Part shown: positions 1-7,277 of the stretch, in pieces | Layout of the letters: each line of letters begins with the position of its first letter | Numbering within the stretch: the stretch's first letter is position 1 | Assembly: GCA_027364815.1 (NCBI GenBank) | Contig: DAHXOQ010000085.1 | Coordinates: 1-10,122, forward strand | Direction: 5' to 3' | Origin: Acidobacteriaceae bacterium | Lineage (GTDB): Bacteria; Acidobacteriota; Terriglobia; Terriglobales; Acidobacteriaceae | DNA: 10,122 bases | Made by a program: the position numbers and the translations under genes | Notes under the pieces: model-generated | Seen by the model: the letters and a program-made list of their open reading frames with translations, nothing else | Database searches by the model: none | Told to the model about the DNA's origin: nothing

Positions 1-978
1 CGGCATTCCGATCGCCAGCACATTGTCGGGCCCCAAGGCTTCAGTTGCAATCGCAGCCACCAGCGCTGAGTCAATTCCGCCGCTCAAGCCCACCAGCACA
101 CGTGTAAATCCGCATTTGCGCACATAATCTCTTGTGCCCATCACAAGCGCCTGCCAGGTTGCTTCTTCGTCAGGCTCTTCGGCTTCGGCAACTGGTGCGG
201 CGTGCACATCATGCGTGTCAACAATTAGCAAATCCTCTGCAAAGGATTTTGCCTGCGCAATGACTTCGCCCGCAGCATTCAAGGCCAGAGACGAGCCGTC
301 AAAGAGCAGGCTGTCGTCTCCACCCACCTGGTTCACCATCACAACTGGAATTTTGTGGACCTGCGCAATCCTCGCCAACATCCTGCGGCGTACAGAGCGC
401 TTGGAGTGCCAGTAGGGCGAAGCGGAGAGGTTGATGAGGATCTCCGGATTCTCGCGCATCAGCTCTTCAACAGGATCAACCGTGTACAGACGCCGCGGCC
501 AAAAGTTTTTGTCATTCCAGGCGTCTTCGCAGATGGTGATTGCAAGACGCTGACCATCAAGCTCGACTGTGCTCTGTGAACGCGCAGGAACAAAATAACG
601 CTGCTCGTCGAAGACATCGTAAAATGGCAGCAGACGCTTGTGCTGTTCAAGGAGTATCTGACCTTTGTCAATGAGGATTGCAGCGTTGGCCGCGCGTTTA
701 CCGGTCAGATTCTCAACCGGCAGCGCTACTCCTGCAAGAACGGCAGTTGAAAGCCCCTGCGTCCTCTCGGCAAGCTCGCGAACGGCCTCAGTGCAGCGGA
801 GCAGAAAGCTCGGCTTCTCAAGGAAATCTGCAGGCGGGTAGCCGCACAGTGCCAGTTCGGAGAAAACAGTGAGTCGTGCGCCACGGTCGGCAGCGCGACG
901 GCAATCATCCACAATTTGATTGAGGTTACCGCGGAAATCCCCGACAGTGGGGTTGATCTGTGCCAGCGCAATCTTCAC
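1..978 (-). CDS. nadE: Glutamine-dependent NAD+ synthetase, partial (3' end beyond the left edge)
   Basis: NadE catalyses the last step of NAD+ synthesis: ATP-dependent amidation of nicotinic acid adenine dinucleotide, with ammonia released from glutamine by an N-terminal nitrilase-like domain. It is a cytoplasmic enzyme. The first 326 residues are present. The N-terminus reads MKIALAQINPTVGDF. The glutaminase triad is visible as Glu41 (FSELALCGYPP), Lys114 (EQHKRLLPFYD) and Cys150 (ITICEDAW). The synthetase domain begins with the PP-loop SGGIDS at about 299-304, and the window ends shortly after it, so most of that domain is missing. The start is GTG at 976-978, chosen because the family N-terminus begins there; a weak purine run (GGAAG) lies almost against it. 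The gene begins 37 nt after the sugar phosphotransferase stop on the same strand, so read-through from that gene is plausible. The two-domain form distinguishes it from ammonia-only NadE. Confidence 0.95.
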   Translation of the reverse strand, partial: MKIALAQINPTVGDFRGNLNQIVDDCRRAADRGARLTVFSELALCGYPPADFLEKPSFLLRCTEAVRELAERTQGLSTAVLAGVALPVENLTGKRAANAAILIDKGQILLEQHKRLLPFYDVFDEQRYFVPARSQSTVELDGQRLAITICEDAWNDKNFWPRRLYTVDPVEELMRENPEILINLSASPYWHSKRSVRRRMLARIAQVHKIPVVMVNQVGGDDSLLFDGSSLALNAAGEVIAQAKSFAEDLLIVDTHDVHAAPVAEAEEPDEEATWQALVMGTRDYVRKCGFTRVLVGLSGGIDSALVAAIATEALGPDNVLAIGMP

Positions 979-1015
979 GCTTCCAGTTTAAATCCTCGGC
1001 CGCAGGTTTGAAGCA

Positions 1016-2533
1016 TTAAGAACCAGTGCCGGAGAAGACGACACCAATGGTGCGCACAATGATCTTGATGTCCAGCCAGATACTCCAATTTTCAATGTAG
1101 GCCACATCCAGGGAGATGTAGCTGTCGAATGATGGATCCTGACGTGCCTGTACCTGCCAAAGACCCGTAACGCCCGGAGTCACATCGAGTCGGCGCAAAT
1201 GACTGAGTTTGTATTCGCGAACTTCGCTTGCAATCGGAGGGCGTGGCCCCACCAGGCTCATGTCGCCAATCATTACGTTGAAGAACTGCGGCAACTCGTC
1301 CAGCGAGTATTTGCGCAGGAAGTGACCAAGTGGAGTGATACGCGGATCATTGGCAATCTTGAAGAGCACGCCGTCACGCTCGTTCATATGCAACATCTCG
1401 GCACGGCGCTTTTCTGCATCCTGCACCATGGTTCTGAACTTGATGCATTTGAAGACGCGCGCCTTTTTGCCGATGCGGTCAGATTTGTAAAAAATCGGTC
1501 CAGGGGAATCGAACTTGATGGCGATGGCAATGGCGATCATCACCGGCATCAGAAAAATTACTGCAATGGTTCCTAAAACTATGTCGAGCATTCGCTTGAG
1601 TAAAAGCGCCGACTCGGGGACATGGCCGCGATGCAGTGGAATAGTCGGGAATTGCCCGACATATTCAATGGGGCTGTTCCAGGCAAGGCCATCGTAGAGA
1701 TCAGGTACAACGCGAAGATCAACACCGTTGTGCTGGGCCAACTCGAGTGTGCGCTGAATCAGTCCGCGCTCTGCGGGTGACGCAAAAAATATCTCATCCA
1801 CAAACAGGCGTCGCGCATCTTCGAAGAGCGTATCGTAGCCACCAACAATATCTGCCGAAGGATTGGCTTGCGCCCCCACCTTGCCGGGCATTTCAACAAA
1901 TCCCTTGAAGCTGTATCCCAAATGCTGAATGCTCTCGATGTGATGCCGCAATGCATGCGCCTCTGGCCCTGTGCCTAGGATCATCACATTGCGCGTCCCA
2001 ATGCCTTGCTCAAATTTTTGATAGAGCGAGAATCTATAAAGAAAACGTCGCAGGCTTAGCGTCAGCGTGGTCAGAACAATGGTGGCCAAAACGATTCCAC
2101 GCGGTATATCCGCTGCATGCAAGATATACAGGGTGCCCGTCAGTATCAATCCGGCAGTGAGGCAAGCTTGAACGCTCAATCGTTGCTCATGCAGGTAGTT
2201 AGTCAGTCTTTGCGGCTGGTAAAGATGCATTCGGCGGCTGATTACAATGAGCGCCAAAGTGAACCAGCAAAGGAGACCAAGCAGAATCCACATCGAACGC
2301 CCATGAATTAGCGTTCCACGCCAAAATCCCTCGGCGCCCTTCACAGGACTGGTATTCAGGTCGATGATTGTAGCTATAAATACTGAACCTACGATGGATG
2401 CAAGATCCATCGTGATCCAGAAGGTCGCAGAACCACGGAACCTTCGATCAGAACGGCCCGCAGATGTATCTACGCGATCCTGAACGGATGCGACTGTCGC
2501 TGATAATCTTTGCCAGAAATCAGTGGTAGCCAT
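1016..2533 (-). CDS. Undecaprenyl-phosphate sugar phosphotransferase (WcaJ/WbaP-like, polyprenyl glycosylphosphotransferase)
   Basis: This is a membrane enzyme of the bacterial sugar transferase family. It moves a hexose-1-phosphate from a nucleotide sugar to undecaprenyl phosphate and so primes exopolysaccharide, capsule or O-antigen repeat units. At 505 residues it has the long form. There are about four hydrophobic segments in the N-terminal part (roughly 39-58, 82-99, 122-140, 146-160). A Rossmann-like middle domain follows at about 180-300 (NVMILGTGPEA). A further hydrophobic segment at about 318-340 corresponds to the re-entrant helix of the catalytic domain. The catalytic domain shows KFRTM (365-369), the Asp-Glu pair in SLDELPQ (D412, E413), GDMSLVGPRPP and TPGVTGLWQV (452-461). 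The start is ATG, with AAGGTG 11 nt upstream. The sugar donor cannot be read from the sequence; glucose or galactose phosphate is usual in the family. No glycosyltransferase, Wzx or Wzy neighbour is visible, so its pathway context lies elsewhere. It may be cotranscribed with nadE. Confidence 0.93.
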   Translation of the reverse strand: MATTDFWQRLSATVASVQDRVDTSAGRSDRRFRGSATFWITMDLASIVGSVFIATIIDLNTSPVKGAEGFWRGTLIHGRSMWILLGLLCWFTLALIVISRRMHLYQPQRLTNYLHEQRLSVQACLTAGLILTGTLYILHAADIPRGIVLATIVLTTLTLSLRRFLYRFSLYQKFEQGIGTRNVMILGTGPEAHALRHHIESIQHLGYSFKGFVEMPGKVGAQANPSADIVGGYDTLFEDARRLFVDEIFFASPAERGLIQRTLELAQHNGVDLRVVPDLYDGLAWNSPIEYVGQFPTIPLHRGHVPESALLLKRMLDIVLGTIAVIFLMPVMIAIAIAIKFDSPGPIFYKSDRIGKKARVFKCIKFRTMVQDAEKRRAEMLHMNERDGVLFKIANDPRITPLGHFLRKYSLDELPQFFNVMIGDMSLVGPRPPIASEVREYKLSHLRRLDVTPGVTGLWQVQARQDPSFDSYISLDVAYIENWSIWLDIKIIVRTIGVVFSGTGS

Positions 2534-2580
2534 AGCTGGATCGACACCTTAATTCGCTTGAAATTGGAGGTTAATCTTTG

Positions 2581-2602
2581 AGTGATTCAAGTTGCAATCA
2601 CT
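2581..2602. promoter_or_regulatory. Dyad AGTGATT-N8-AATCACT upstream of the sugar phosphotransferase
   Basis: A perfect 7-bp inverted repeat, AGTGATT and AATCACT, is separated by 8 nt. The spacer itself contains CAA/TTG, so the symmetry continues with one unpaired base. It lies about 48 nt upstream of the sugar phosphotransferase start codon, inside the leader predicted from the extended -10 element. There is no T-run on either side, so it does not look like a terminator. It could be a protein-binding operator or a small RNA stem; the sequence does not decide between them. Confidence 0.4.
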
Positions 2603-2746
2603 GAATAATCGCGTAGATGTACCTTTAGCACTCACTCAATCAAAACCTAATGAAAGAGTTGAACCCAGGTACTACTAGTTGGTATTGACCGACGTCCGAG
2701 GAGAAGACAAGGCGAAAGAGAAGCGGACCAAGTGCTTTGTGACTAC

Positions 2747-2755
2747 ATTATAACA
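2747..2755 (-). promoter_or_regulatory. Extended -10 promoter element (TGTTATAAT)
   Basis: Read on the minus strand, TGTTATAAT is a perfect match to the extended -10 form TGn-TATAAT of housekeeping sigma promoters. No good -35 hexamer sits 16-18 nt upstream (a TTGAAA is only 13 nt away), which is tolerated by extended -10 promoters. Transcription would start near 2740 and run toward the sugar phosphotransferase, giving a leader of about 200 nt. This is pattern matching only, in an AT-rich region where chance matches are more common. Confidence 0.4.
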
Positions 2756-2961
2756 ATTCCTCAGTTTTCAACCCTTCAAAATTCACCAAAGTAACCTCTC
2801 ATACTAACTGCTCTCTCTTAAGTACTACGGCAGTTCAAGCGGGTACTGTCGCTTATAGCTCTACTCTCACCTGATTTTCACCAAAAAACCATGCAACATC
2901 TTTAGAATCCTCTATTAATAGTTTCAAATGCAATAAAAATTCAGCGGCGCCAGATTACGAC

Positions 2962-3786
2962 TCAGCAACTAATGTCAATCGAAGGTAATTCATATGCATC
3001 CAAGCTCAGGAACTGCTGGATGTGCGGGTCTATTGATTCCACAAATCCTTTGAGTGGACCAAAATAGCTGGCCTCGCCCTGGTGGAGAAAGAGAACCAGG
3101 TCGGCTAGGCGCTCTGCAAACCGCATATCGTGAGTAACCACTATGCTGGTCAATCCAAATTGCTGCTTGAGCTTCTCAATCAGTTCTGCCATCCGTTTGG
3201 AGATGATGGGGTCAACCATTGTGGTCGGCTCATCATAGAGCACCACTTCGGGGCGCGCCGCCAGAGCTCTGGCAATTGCCACAGCCCGTTTGCGCCCTGT
3301 TGATAGGCTTGCCGGCAGTGACTTGACCGAATCTTCAGCCCCAACCAGTTTGAGCAGATGATCGACCCTCGCCTTAATCTCAGCCTCGTCCGTCATCCCT
3401 TCCCGTTCGCGCAGTGGAAAAGCGATGTTCTCGCGCACCGTCAGCGAATCAAAAAGTGCGCCATTCTGAAAGACCATCGTGATGCGCTCACGAATCGGAC
3501 GCAACTGTTCCTCTGAAAGATTGTTGATCTCCTCGCCATCAAATCGAATGGATCCTTCATCCGGCTTTAAAAAGCCCATCAGCAACCGCAGGGCAACAGA
3601 TTTCCCCACTCCGCTTCTGCCCAAAATACAGAGTGTCTGCCCACGCTCCACGTAAAAACTTACGTTCTTGAGCACGGCATTCGAACCAAAGGCTTTGGAG
3701 ACATTCTCAAAGACAACAATTGGCTCCGCGTTCTTCCCAATAGAAGTCACGGCGTTCAATGTCTCTGAATTCTCAATGTTGTTCAT
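2962..3786 (-). CDS. ABC transporter ATP-binding protein, MlaF/Mkl-like (lipid or organic-solvent type)
   Basis: This is a single nucleotide-binding domain of 274 residues that would power a membrane permease from the cytoplasmic face. Visible motifs are Walker A GRSGVGKS (56-63), Q-loop Gln107 (MVFQNGALFDSLTVREN), signature LSTGR (161-165), Walker B VVLYDE (181-186) followed by PTTMVDPI, and switch His219 (VVTHD). The wording NGALFDSLTVRENIAFPL, the KRAVAIARALA stretch and the DP after Walker B are typical of the Mla/Ttg2A/Mkl family, which supplies energy for lipid transport with an MlaE permease and MCE proteins. Neither partner is encoded in the window. The signature departs from LSGGQ by Thr for the first Gly and Arg at the last position. 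The start is ATG at 3784-3786. No clear Shine-Dalgarno sequence is near it, and a strong inverted repeat ends 10 nt upstream. GTG at residue 13 is a possible later start. The substrate is inferred from family only. Confidence 0.85.
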   Translation of the reverse strand: MNNIENSETLNAVTSIGKNAEPIVVFENVSKAFGSNAVLKNVSFYVERGQTLCILGRSGVGKSVALRLLMGFLKPDEGSIRFDGEEINNLSEEQLRPIRERITMVFQNGALFDSLTVRENIAFPLREREGMTDEAEIKARVDHLLKLVGAEDSVKSLPASLSTGRKRAVAIARALAARPEVVLYDEPTTMVDPIISKRMAELIEKLKQQFGLTSIVVTHDMRFAERLADLVLFLHQGEASYFGPLKGFVESIDPHIQQFLSLDAYELPSIDISC

Positions 3787-3796
3787 CGATTTTTCG

Positions 3797-3834
3797 CGGA
3801 GCTCTCTTCGTCAGATTACGCGAAGAGAGCTCCG
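3797..3834. repeat. Perfect 14-bp inverted repeat (10-nt loop) between the M20 peptidase and the ABC ATPase
   Basis: CGGAGCTCTCTTCG at 3797-3810 is the exact reverse complement of CGAAGAGAGCTCCG at 3821-3834, with a 10-nt loop. It would form a very stable RNA hairpin on either strand. It lies 28 nt after the M20 peptidase stop and ends 10 nt before the ABC start codon on the minus strand. No T-run follows it on either strand; minus-strand RNA continues CGAAAAAUCG. It is therefore not a canonical rho-independent terminator. It may protect the 3' end of the peptidase message, reduce read-through, or limit translation of the ABC gene. Confidence 0.75.
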
Positions 3835-3862
3835 ATGACACGAATATTCCTTGAATCCTGAA

Positions 3863-5254
3863 TCAGCCCTTCGATGCGGGCTCAATCTTGCCCGCTTCTT
3901 CAAAGAAGCGAACCAGCGCTTCAATTCCCAAAAAGAAGTTCTTCAAGTTGAACTTCTCGTTAGGCGCGTGCAGATTATCATCGGGCAATCCAAAGCCCAT
4001 CATCACGCATGGCAAGCCAAGGTGACGGTCAAAGTCGCCGACAATTGGAATTGAACCACCGGAGCGGATAAAAACCGTCTCCTTGCCCCAAACCTCGTAG
4101 AGTGCGTGCGTCGCCGCCTGAATATAAGGATTGTCCACCGGAATCAGGCAAGCTTCTCCTGAGTGAATCAGCCGCGTTTCCACTTCAACACCGGCCGGGA
4201 TTAGATGCTTGACATATTTTTGGTAAAGATCATAGCTGCGTTGTGGAGTCATTCCAGGAACCAGGCGCATGGAAACCTTGGCTACAGCACGCGCAGGAAT
4301 CACCGTCTTTGCGCCGGCGCCGATGAATCCGCCCGGCATACCATGGACTTCGAGCGTCGGACGCGCCCAGGTGCGTTCAAGCACGCTATAGCCGGGCTCA
4401 CCCACCAATTCACTCGCACCAACCTCGTGAATGCGGTAGTTCTCCTCGTCAAAGGGCAAACTCTCCCAGGCCTTCAACTCCTCTGCGCTCGGCGGAATTA
4501 TTCCATCATAGAAACCGGGTATCAGAATGTGCCCATTCTCATCCTTCAGTTGAGAAAGTATAAGCGCCAAGGCGAAGAATGGATTCGGCGCCGCACCACC
4601 GTATACACCAGAATGAAGATCAGTCTTTGCGCCGCGCACTTCAAGTTCGGTGTAAATCATTCCACGCAATCCCACGCAAAGAGTCGGAAGATCGGGGGCA
4701 AACATCTCCGTGTCGGATACGAGCGCAAAATCCGCCTTGAGTTCTGGCGGATTCGACGCCACAAAATTCGCAATTCCCTCGCCGCCAACTTCTTCTTCGC
4801 CCTCTATGATCACGCGCACATTGACCGGCAATTTGCCCGTCGTCGCGAGTAGCGCCTCAAACGCCTTGACGTGCATGTAAACCTGTCCCTTGTCATCGAC
4901 CGCGCCGCGCGCATAGATGTTCCCATTACGCTCGGTCGGTTCAAAAGGCGGAGAGAGCCATTCATCAAGTGGATCCGGCGGCTGCACATCGTAATGTCCA
5001 TAAGCCAGCATCGTCGGCTTGCCCTCTGCATGCAGCCAATCGGCATAGACCAGCGGATGTCCGCCGGTTTCGATGAGGCGCACATTCTCCATCCCAATGC
5101 GTCGCAACTCGGCAGCCAGAAATTCCGCTGCCTTGCGGCAATCCCCGGCGTGCTCTGGCAGTGTGGAAACAGATGGTATGCGCAGCAAACTCTTCAACTC
5201 GTCAAGAAAGCGAACGTTGTGCTCTCGAACATAAGCAAGTGCATCTGAGGGCAT
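3863..5254 (-). CDS. M20 family metallo-dipeptidase (zinc peptidase, CNDP-like)
   Basis: This 463-residue enzyme belongs to the M20/M28 co-catalytic zinc hydrolases and is probably a cytoplasmic dipeptidase or aminoacyl-peptidase. Ligand positions are conserved: His87 and Asp89 (GHYDVQPPD), bridging Asp120 (ARGAVDDKGQ), Glu154 as catalytic base and Glu155 as metal ligand (EGEEEVGG), Asp181 (VSDTEMF) and His429 (NLHAPNEKF). His214 (TDLHSG) begins the dimerisation lid domain, roughly 200-360. There is no signal peptide. The length fits the CNDP-like group, and all key residues are intact. The start is ATG at 5252-5254, supported by AGGAG 8 nt upstream. The gene faces away from uup, and the ABC ATPase lies 76 nt downstream on the same strand, separated by a strong hairpin. 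Substrate specificity cannot be read from the sequence; carnosine-like dipeptides, other dipeptides and succinyl-diaminopimelate relatives are known across the superfamily. Confidence 0.93.
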   Translation of the reverse strand: MPSDALAYVREHNVRFLDELKSLLRIPSVSTLPEHAGDCRKAAEFLAAELRRIGMENVRLIETGGHPLVYADWLHAEGKPTMLAYGHYDVQPPDPLDEWLSPPFEPTERNGNIYARGAVDDKGQVYMHVKAFEALLATTGKLPVNVRVIIEGEEEVGGEGIANFVASNPPELKADFALVSDTEMFAPDLPTLCVGLRGMIYTELEVRGAKTDLHSGVYGGAAPNPFFALALILSQLKDENGHILIPGFYDGIIPPSAEELKAWESLPFDEENYRIHEVGASELVGEPGYSVLERTWARPTLEVHGMPGGFIGAGAKTVIPARAVAKVSMRLVPGMTPQRSYDLYQKYVKHLIPAGVEVETRLIHSGEACLIPVDNPYIQAATHALYEVWGKETVFIRSGGSIPIVGDFDRHLGLPCVMMGFGLPDDNLHAPNEKFNLKNFFLGIEALVRFFEEAGKIEPASKG

Positions 5255-5262
5255 AAGAAAAT

Positions 5263-5267
5263 CTCCT
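5263..5267 (-). promoter_or_regulatory. Shine-Dalgarno sequence of the M20 peptidase
   Basis: AGGAG on the minus strand lies 8 nt before the ATG at 5252-5254. It is among the clearest ribosome binding sites in this window and fixes the start of the peptidase. Confidence 0.8.
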
Positions 5268-5297
5268 GTAAGTAAATGAACTCGTTGGTTTCCACGA

Positions 5298-5327
5298 GTG
5301 AGTATAGTTGTGAGTCCCTGTGTGAGT
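5298..5327. repeat. Three GTGAGT hexamers at exact 12-bp spacing
   Basis: GTGAGT occurs at 5298-5303, 5310-5315 and 5322-5327, so each copy starts exactly 12 bp after the previous one. The first and third copies agree further (GTGAGTATAG and GTGAGTACAG). The array sits in the divergent gap between the M20 peptidase and uup and overlaps the candidate -10 of the peptidase. It could be a row of protein-binding sites or a short tandem repeat that has drifted. Confidence 0.5.
5301..5306 (-). promoter_or_regulatory. Candidate -10 element (TATACT) for the M20 peptidase
   Basis: TATACT on the minus strand matches TATAAT in five of six positions and would give a leader of about 40 nt before the peptidase ATG. 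The -35 region 17-18 nt further up is poor (TGTACT or GTACTC). The element lies between the first two GTGAGT copies, so a factor bound there would affect it. The assignment rests on pattern and position only. Confidence 0.35.
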
Positions 5328-5383
5328 ACAGCCCTGCTCCCTGAAAGCGCCTACCTTGCCCCCACACGATACTCTTATTACAG

Positions 5384-7246
5384 ATGCCCCCAATTCTCAA
5401 TCTGCAATCCGCCAGCAAGGCCTTCGGTTCCGCACCCCTCTTCCGCAATCTTTCGGTCACGGTTCTCGATGGCGACCGCATCGGCCTCATCGGCCCCAAC
5501 GGCGCTGGTAAATCCACATTACTCGCGATTCTTGCCGGCCTCGTTACGGCAGATACCGGCGATTTTGCCGTCCGTAAACGCGCCAAGGCTGCTTACGTTG
5601 CCCAGGATTCGCAATTCCCTTCGGGGCTCACCATCCGCGCCGTTCTTGAAGCTGCGCTCGCCGCATCGCACGTCCCTGAAGCTGAGCACGAAGGCCGCCT
5701 ACGTGAAGCTGCCGGCCGCGTTGGCTTTGAAGACCTCGACACCGAGGCCACTTCCCTCTCCGGCGGTTGGCGAAAGCGTCTGGCGATTACTGAAGCGCTC
5801 GTCTCGCAGCCCGATGTTCTGCTCCTCGATGAGCCCACCAACCACCTTGACCTAGCGGGGATCGAGTGGCTCGAGGAGTTGCTCGCCAGCGCAAACTTTG
5901 CCGCCGTCACCATCAGCCACGACCGTTATTTTCTCGAGCGCACATCGAATTCAATTATCGAGCTGAACCGCATCTACCCTGACGGACTTCTGCGCGTCAA
6001 AGGCAACTTCAGCCGATTTCTTGAAGAGCGCGAGGCCTGGCTTGCAACCAACGCCAAGCAACAGGAGAGCCTGCGTAACCAGGTCAAAACCGAAATCGAA
6101 TGGCTGCGTCGCGGCCCCAAGGCTCGCACCACAAAATCGAAGGCGCGCATCGACTCCGCCAACGCGCTCATGGGCCAGCTCGCCGATATGGACTCACGCA
6201 GCACCGTCAACTCCGCGGGCATTGAGTTCTCATCGAGCGAACGCAAGACACGAAGACTCGTCGAATTCACTGAAGTGAGTTGCGCTGTTCCGTCTACTGA
6301 AGAAAAATCTGAAGCGCGCACACTTTTCTCAGATTTGAATTTCATTCTCACCGCCGGCATGAAGGTCGGACTCGTCGGTCCCAATGGCAGCGGCAAAACA
6401 ACCCTCCTGCGTCTGCTGCGCAATGAGCTGAAGCCCACTGCCGGAACCATCAAACGCGCCGAAGCTCTGCGCATGGTCTACTTCAGCCAGATGCGAGAGC
6501 TCGACTCCACGCTCACCCTGCGCCGCGCCCTCGCACCCGAAGGCGACTCGGTCATCTACCAGGACCGCACCATCCACGTCGCCAGCTGGGCCACGCGCTT
6601 TCTCTTCGATCCTTCGCAGCTCAACCAGCCCGTCGCGCAACTCTCCGGCGGCGAGCGTGCCCGCGTGCTGATTGCGAATCTGATGCTCGAACCCGCCGAC
6701 CTGCTCCTGCTCGACGAGCCGACGAACGACCTCGACCTGCCCACGCTTGAGATTCTCGAAGAAAACCTCATCGCCTTCCCTGGCTCCATCGTCCTCGTCA
6801 CGCACGATCGCTACCTGCTCAACCGCGTCGCCACCACTGTCCTTGGCCTCGATGGCCAGGGCAACGTCGGACGCTTCGCAGATTATGCGCAATGGGAAAA
6901 CTGGTTGGCCGATCAGAGTCAGGCACAGAGTCAGCTCTCAAGCGCGGCCGCAAAATCTTCCTCGAATACAAACGGCTCTTCTACAAGAACCTCGATTGAA
7001 TTGCAATCATCATCGGGTTCGCGCAAAAAACTCTCCTACCTTGAAGCCCGTGAATTCGCCACCATCGAAAAGCGCGTTGAAGAATCCGATACCCGACTCG
7101 AAAATGCCCGTCACGCCATCGAAGACCCCTCCGTCGCCACCAACGCCACCGCCCTCCAAGCAGCCCTCGCCGAACTCGAAATCGCCGAGCACGAAAGCGC
7201 CGCACTCTATGCACGCTGGGCTGAGTTGACGGAAAAGTCTGGATAA
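5384..7246 (+). CDS. uup: ABC-F family ATPase, Uup type
   Basis: ABC-F proteins have two ATPase domains in one chain and no membrane domain; they act in the cytoplasm, mostly on ribosomes. Uup was first known for its effect on precise transposon excision and may also bind DNA. The protein has 620 residues. Domain 1 has Walker A GPNGAGKS (37-44), signature LSGGW (125-129) and Walker B VLLLDE (145-150) with PTNHLD. Domain 2 has GPNGSGKT (332-339), LSGGE (420-424) and LLLLDEPTND (440-449). The linker between them contains WLRRGPKARTTKSKARID (about 240-257), the hallmark of Uup over other ABC-F groups. A Ser/Gln-rich stretch (about 511-546) leads to a C-terminal coiled coil (about 548-618), also typical of Uup. 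Both catalytic Glu residues (150, 445) are present. The start is ATG at 5384, where the family N-terminus begins; no Shine-Dalgarno sequence is visible. The gene stands alone, divergent from the M20 gene and convergent with nadK. Confidence 0.93.
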   Translation: MPPILNLQSASKAFGSAPLFRNLSVTVLDGDRIGLIGPNGAGKSTLLAILAGLVTADTGDFAVRKRAKAAYVAQDSQFPSGLTIRAVLEAALAASHVPEAEHEGRLREAAGRVGFEDLDTEATSLSGGWRKRLAITEALVSQPDVLLLDEPTNHLDLAGIEWLEELLASANFAAVTISHDRYFLERTSNSIIELNRIYPDGLLRVKGNFSRFLEEREAWLATNAKQQESLRNQVKTEIEWLRRGPKARTTKSKARIDSANALMGQLADMDSRSTVNSAGIEFSSSERKTRRLVEFTEVSCAVPSTEEKSEARTLFSDLNFILTAGMKVGLVGPNGSGKTTLLRLLRNELKPTAGTIKRAEALRMVYFSQMRELDSTLTLRRALAPEGDSVIYQDRTIHVASWATRFLFDPSQLNQPVAQLSGGERARVLIANLMLEPADLLLLDEPTNDLDLPTLEILEENLIAFPGSIVLVTHDRYLLNRVATTVLGLDGQGNVGRFADYAQWENWLADQSQAQSQLSSAAAKSSSNTNGSSTRTSIELQSSSGSRKKLSYLEAREFATIEKRVEESDTRLENARHAIEDPSVATNATALQAALAELEIAEHESAALYARWAELTEKSG

Positions 7247-7269
7247 AAACGGACCAAAGTTTGTTTCCG
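7245..7269 (-). terminator. Possible rho-independent terminator of nadK
   Basis: On the minus strand, 43 nt past the nadK stop, CGGAAA pairs with TT-GG-TCCG across a 6-nt loop, with GG as a bulge, and is followed directly by five T (plus-strand A run 7245-7249). The stem is imperfect and short, so the call is tentative. It overlaps the uup stop codon on the other strand. Confidence 0.35.
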
Positions 7270-7277
7270 CAAAATCG

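Larger units (their letters stand above)
2534..2961. other. 428-nt intergenic region, AT-richer than the flanking genes
   Basis: No supported gene lies here. Reading frames are short and stop quickly; the plus-strand ATG at 2650 gives only 12 codons and has no ribosome binding site. The region is visibly richer in A and T than the coding sequence around it, especially at about 2740-2960. Both flanking genes point left, so it holds the downstream end of the ABC ATPase transcript (right side is upstream for the sugar transferase) and the promoter and leader of the sugar phosphotransferase. An extended -10 element and a dyad are listed separately. I could not identify a convincing rho-independent terminator for the ABC gene. 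A minus-strand run of six T near 2883-2888 has no clear stem before it. Confidence 0.7.

Noticed and set aside
2650..2688. Possible 12-codon leader peptide in the large intergenic gap
   Set aside because: It is on the plus strand, away from both flanking genes, and has no ribosome binding site.
2878..2890. Run of six T on the minus strand as a terminator of the ABC ATPase
   Set aside because: No stable stem directly precedes it on the minus strand.
4205..4852. Long open frame (215 codons) on the plus strand
   Set aside because: It lies wholly antisense inside the M20 peptidase, whose metal ligands and family motifs are intact; the translation is rich in Arg and His and shows no recognisable domain.
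5298..5855. Plus-strand open frame overlapping the start of uup
   Set aside because: It is a frame-shifted shadow of uup with a Pro/Ser/Arg-rich product; the Uup frame carries Walker A and signature motifs in the same stretch.
6329..6892. Antisense open frame of 187 codons in uup
   Set aside because: It lies opposite the second ATPase domain of Uup and shows no family motif; such frames are common opposite GC-rich coding sequence.
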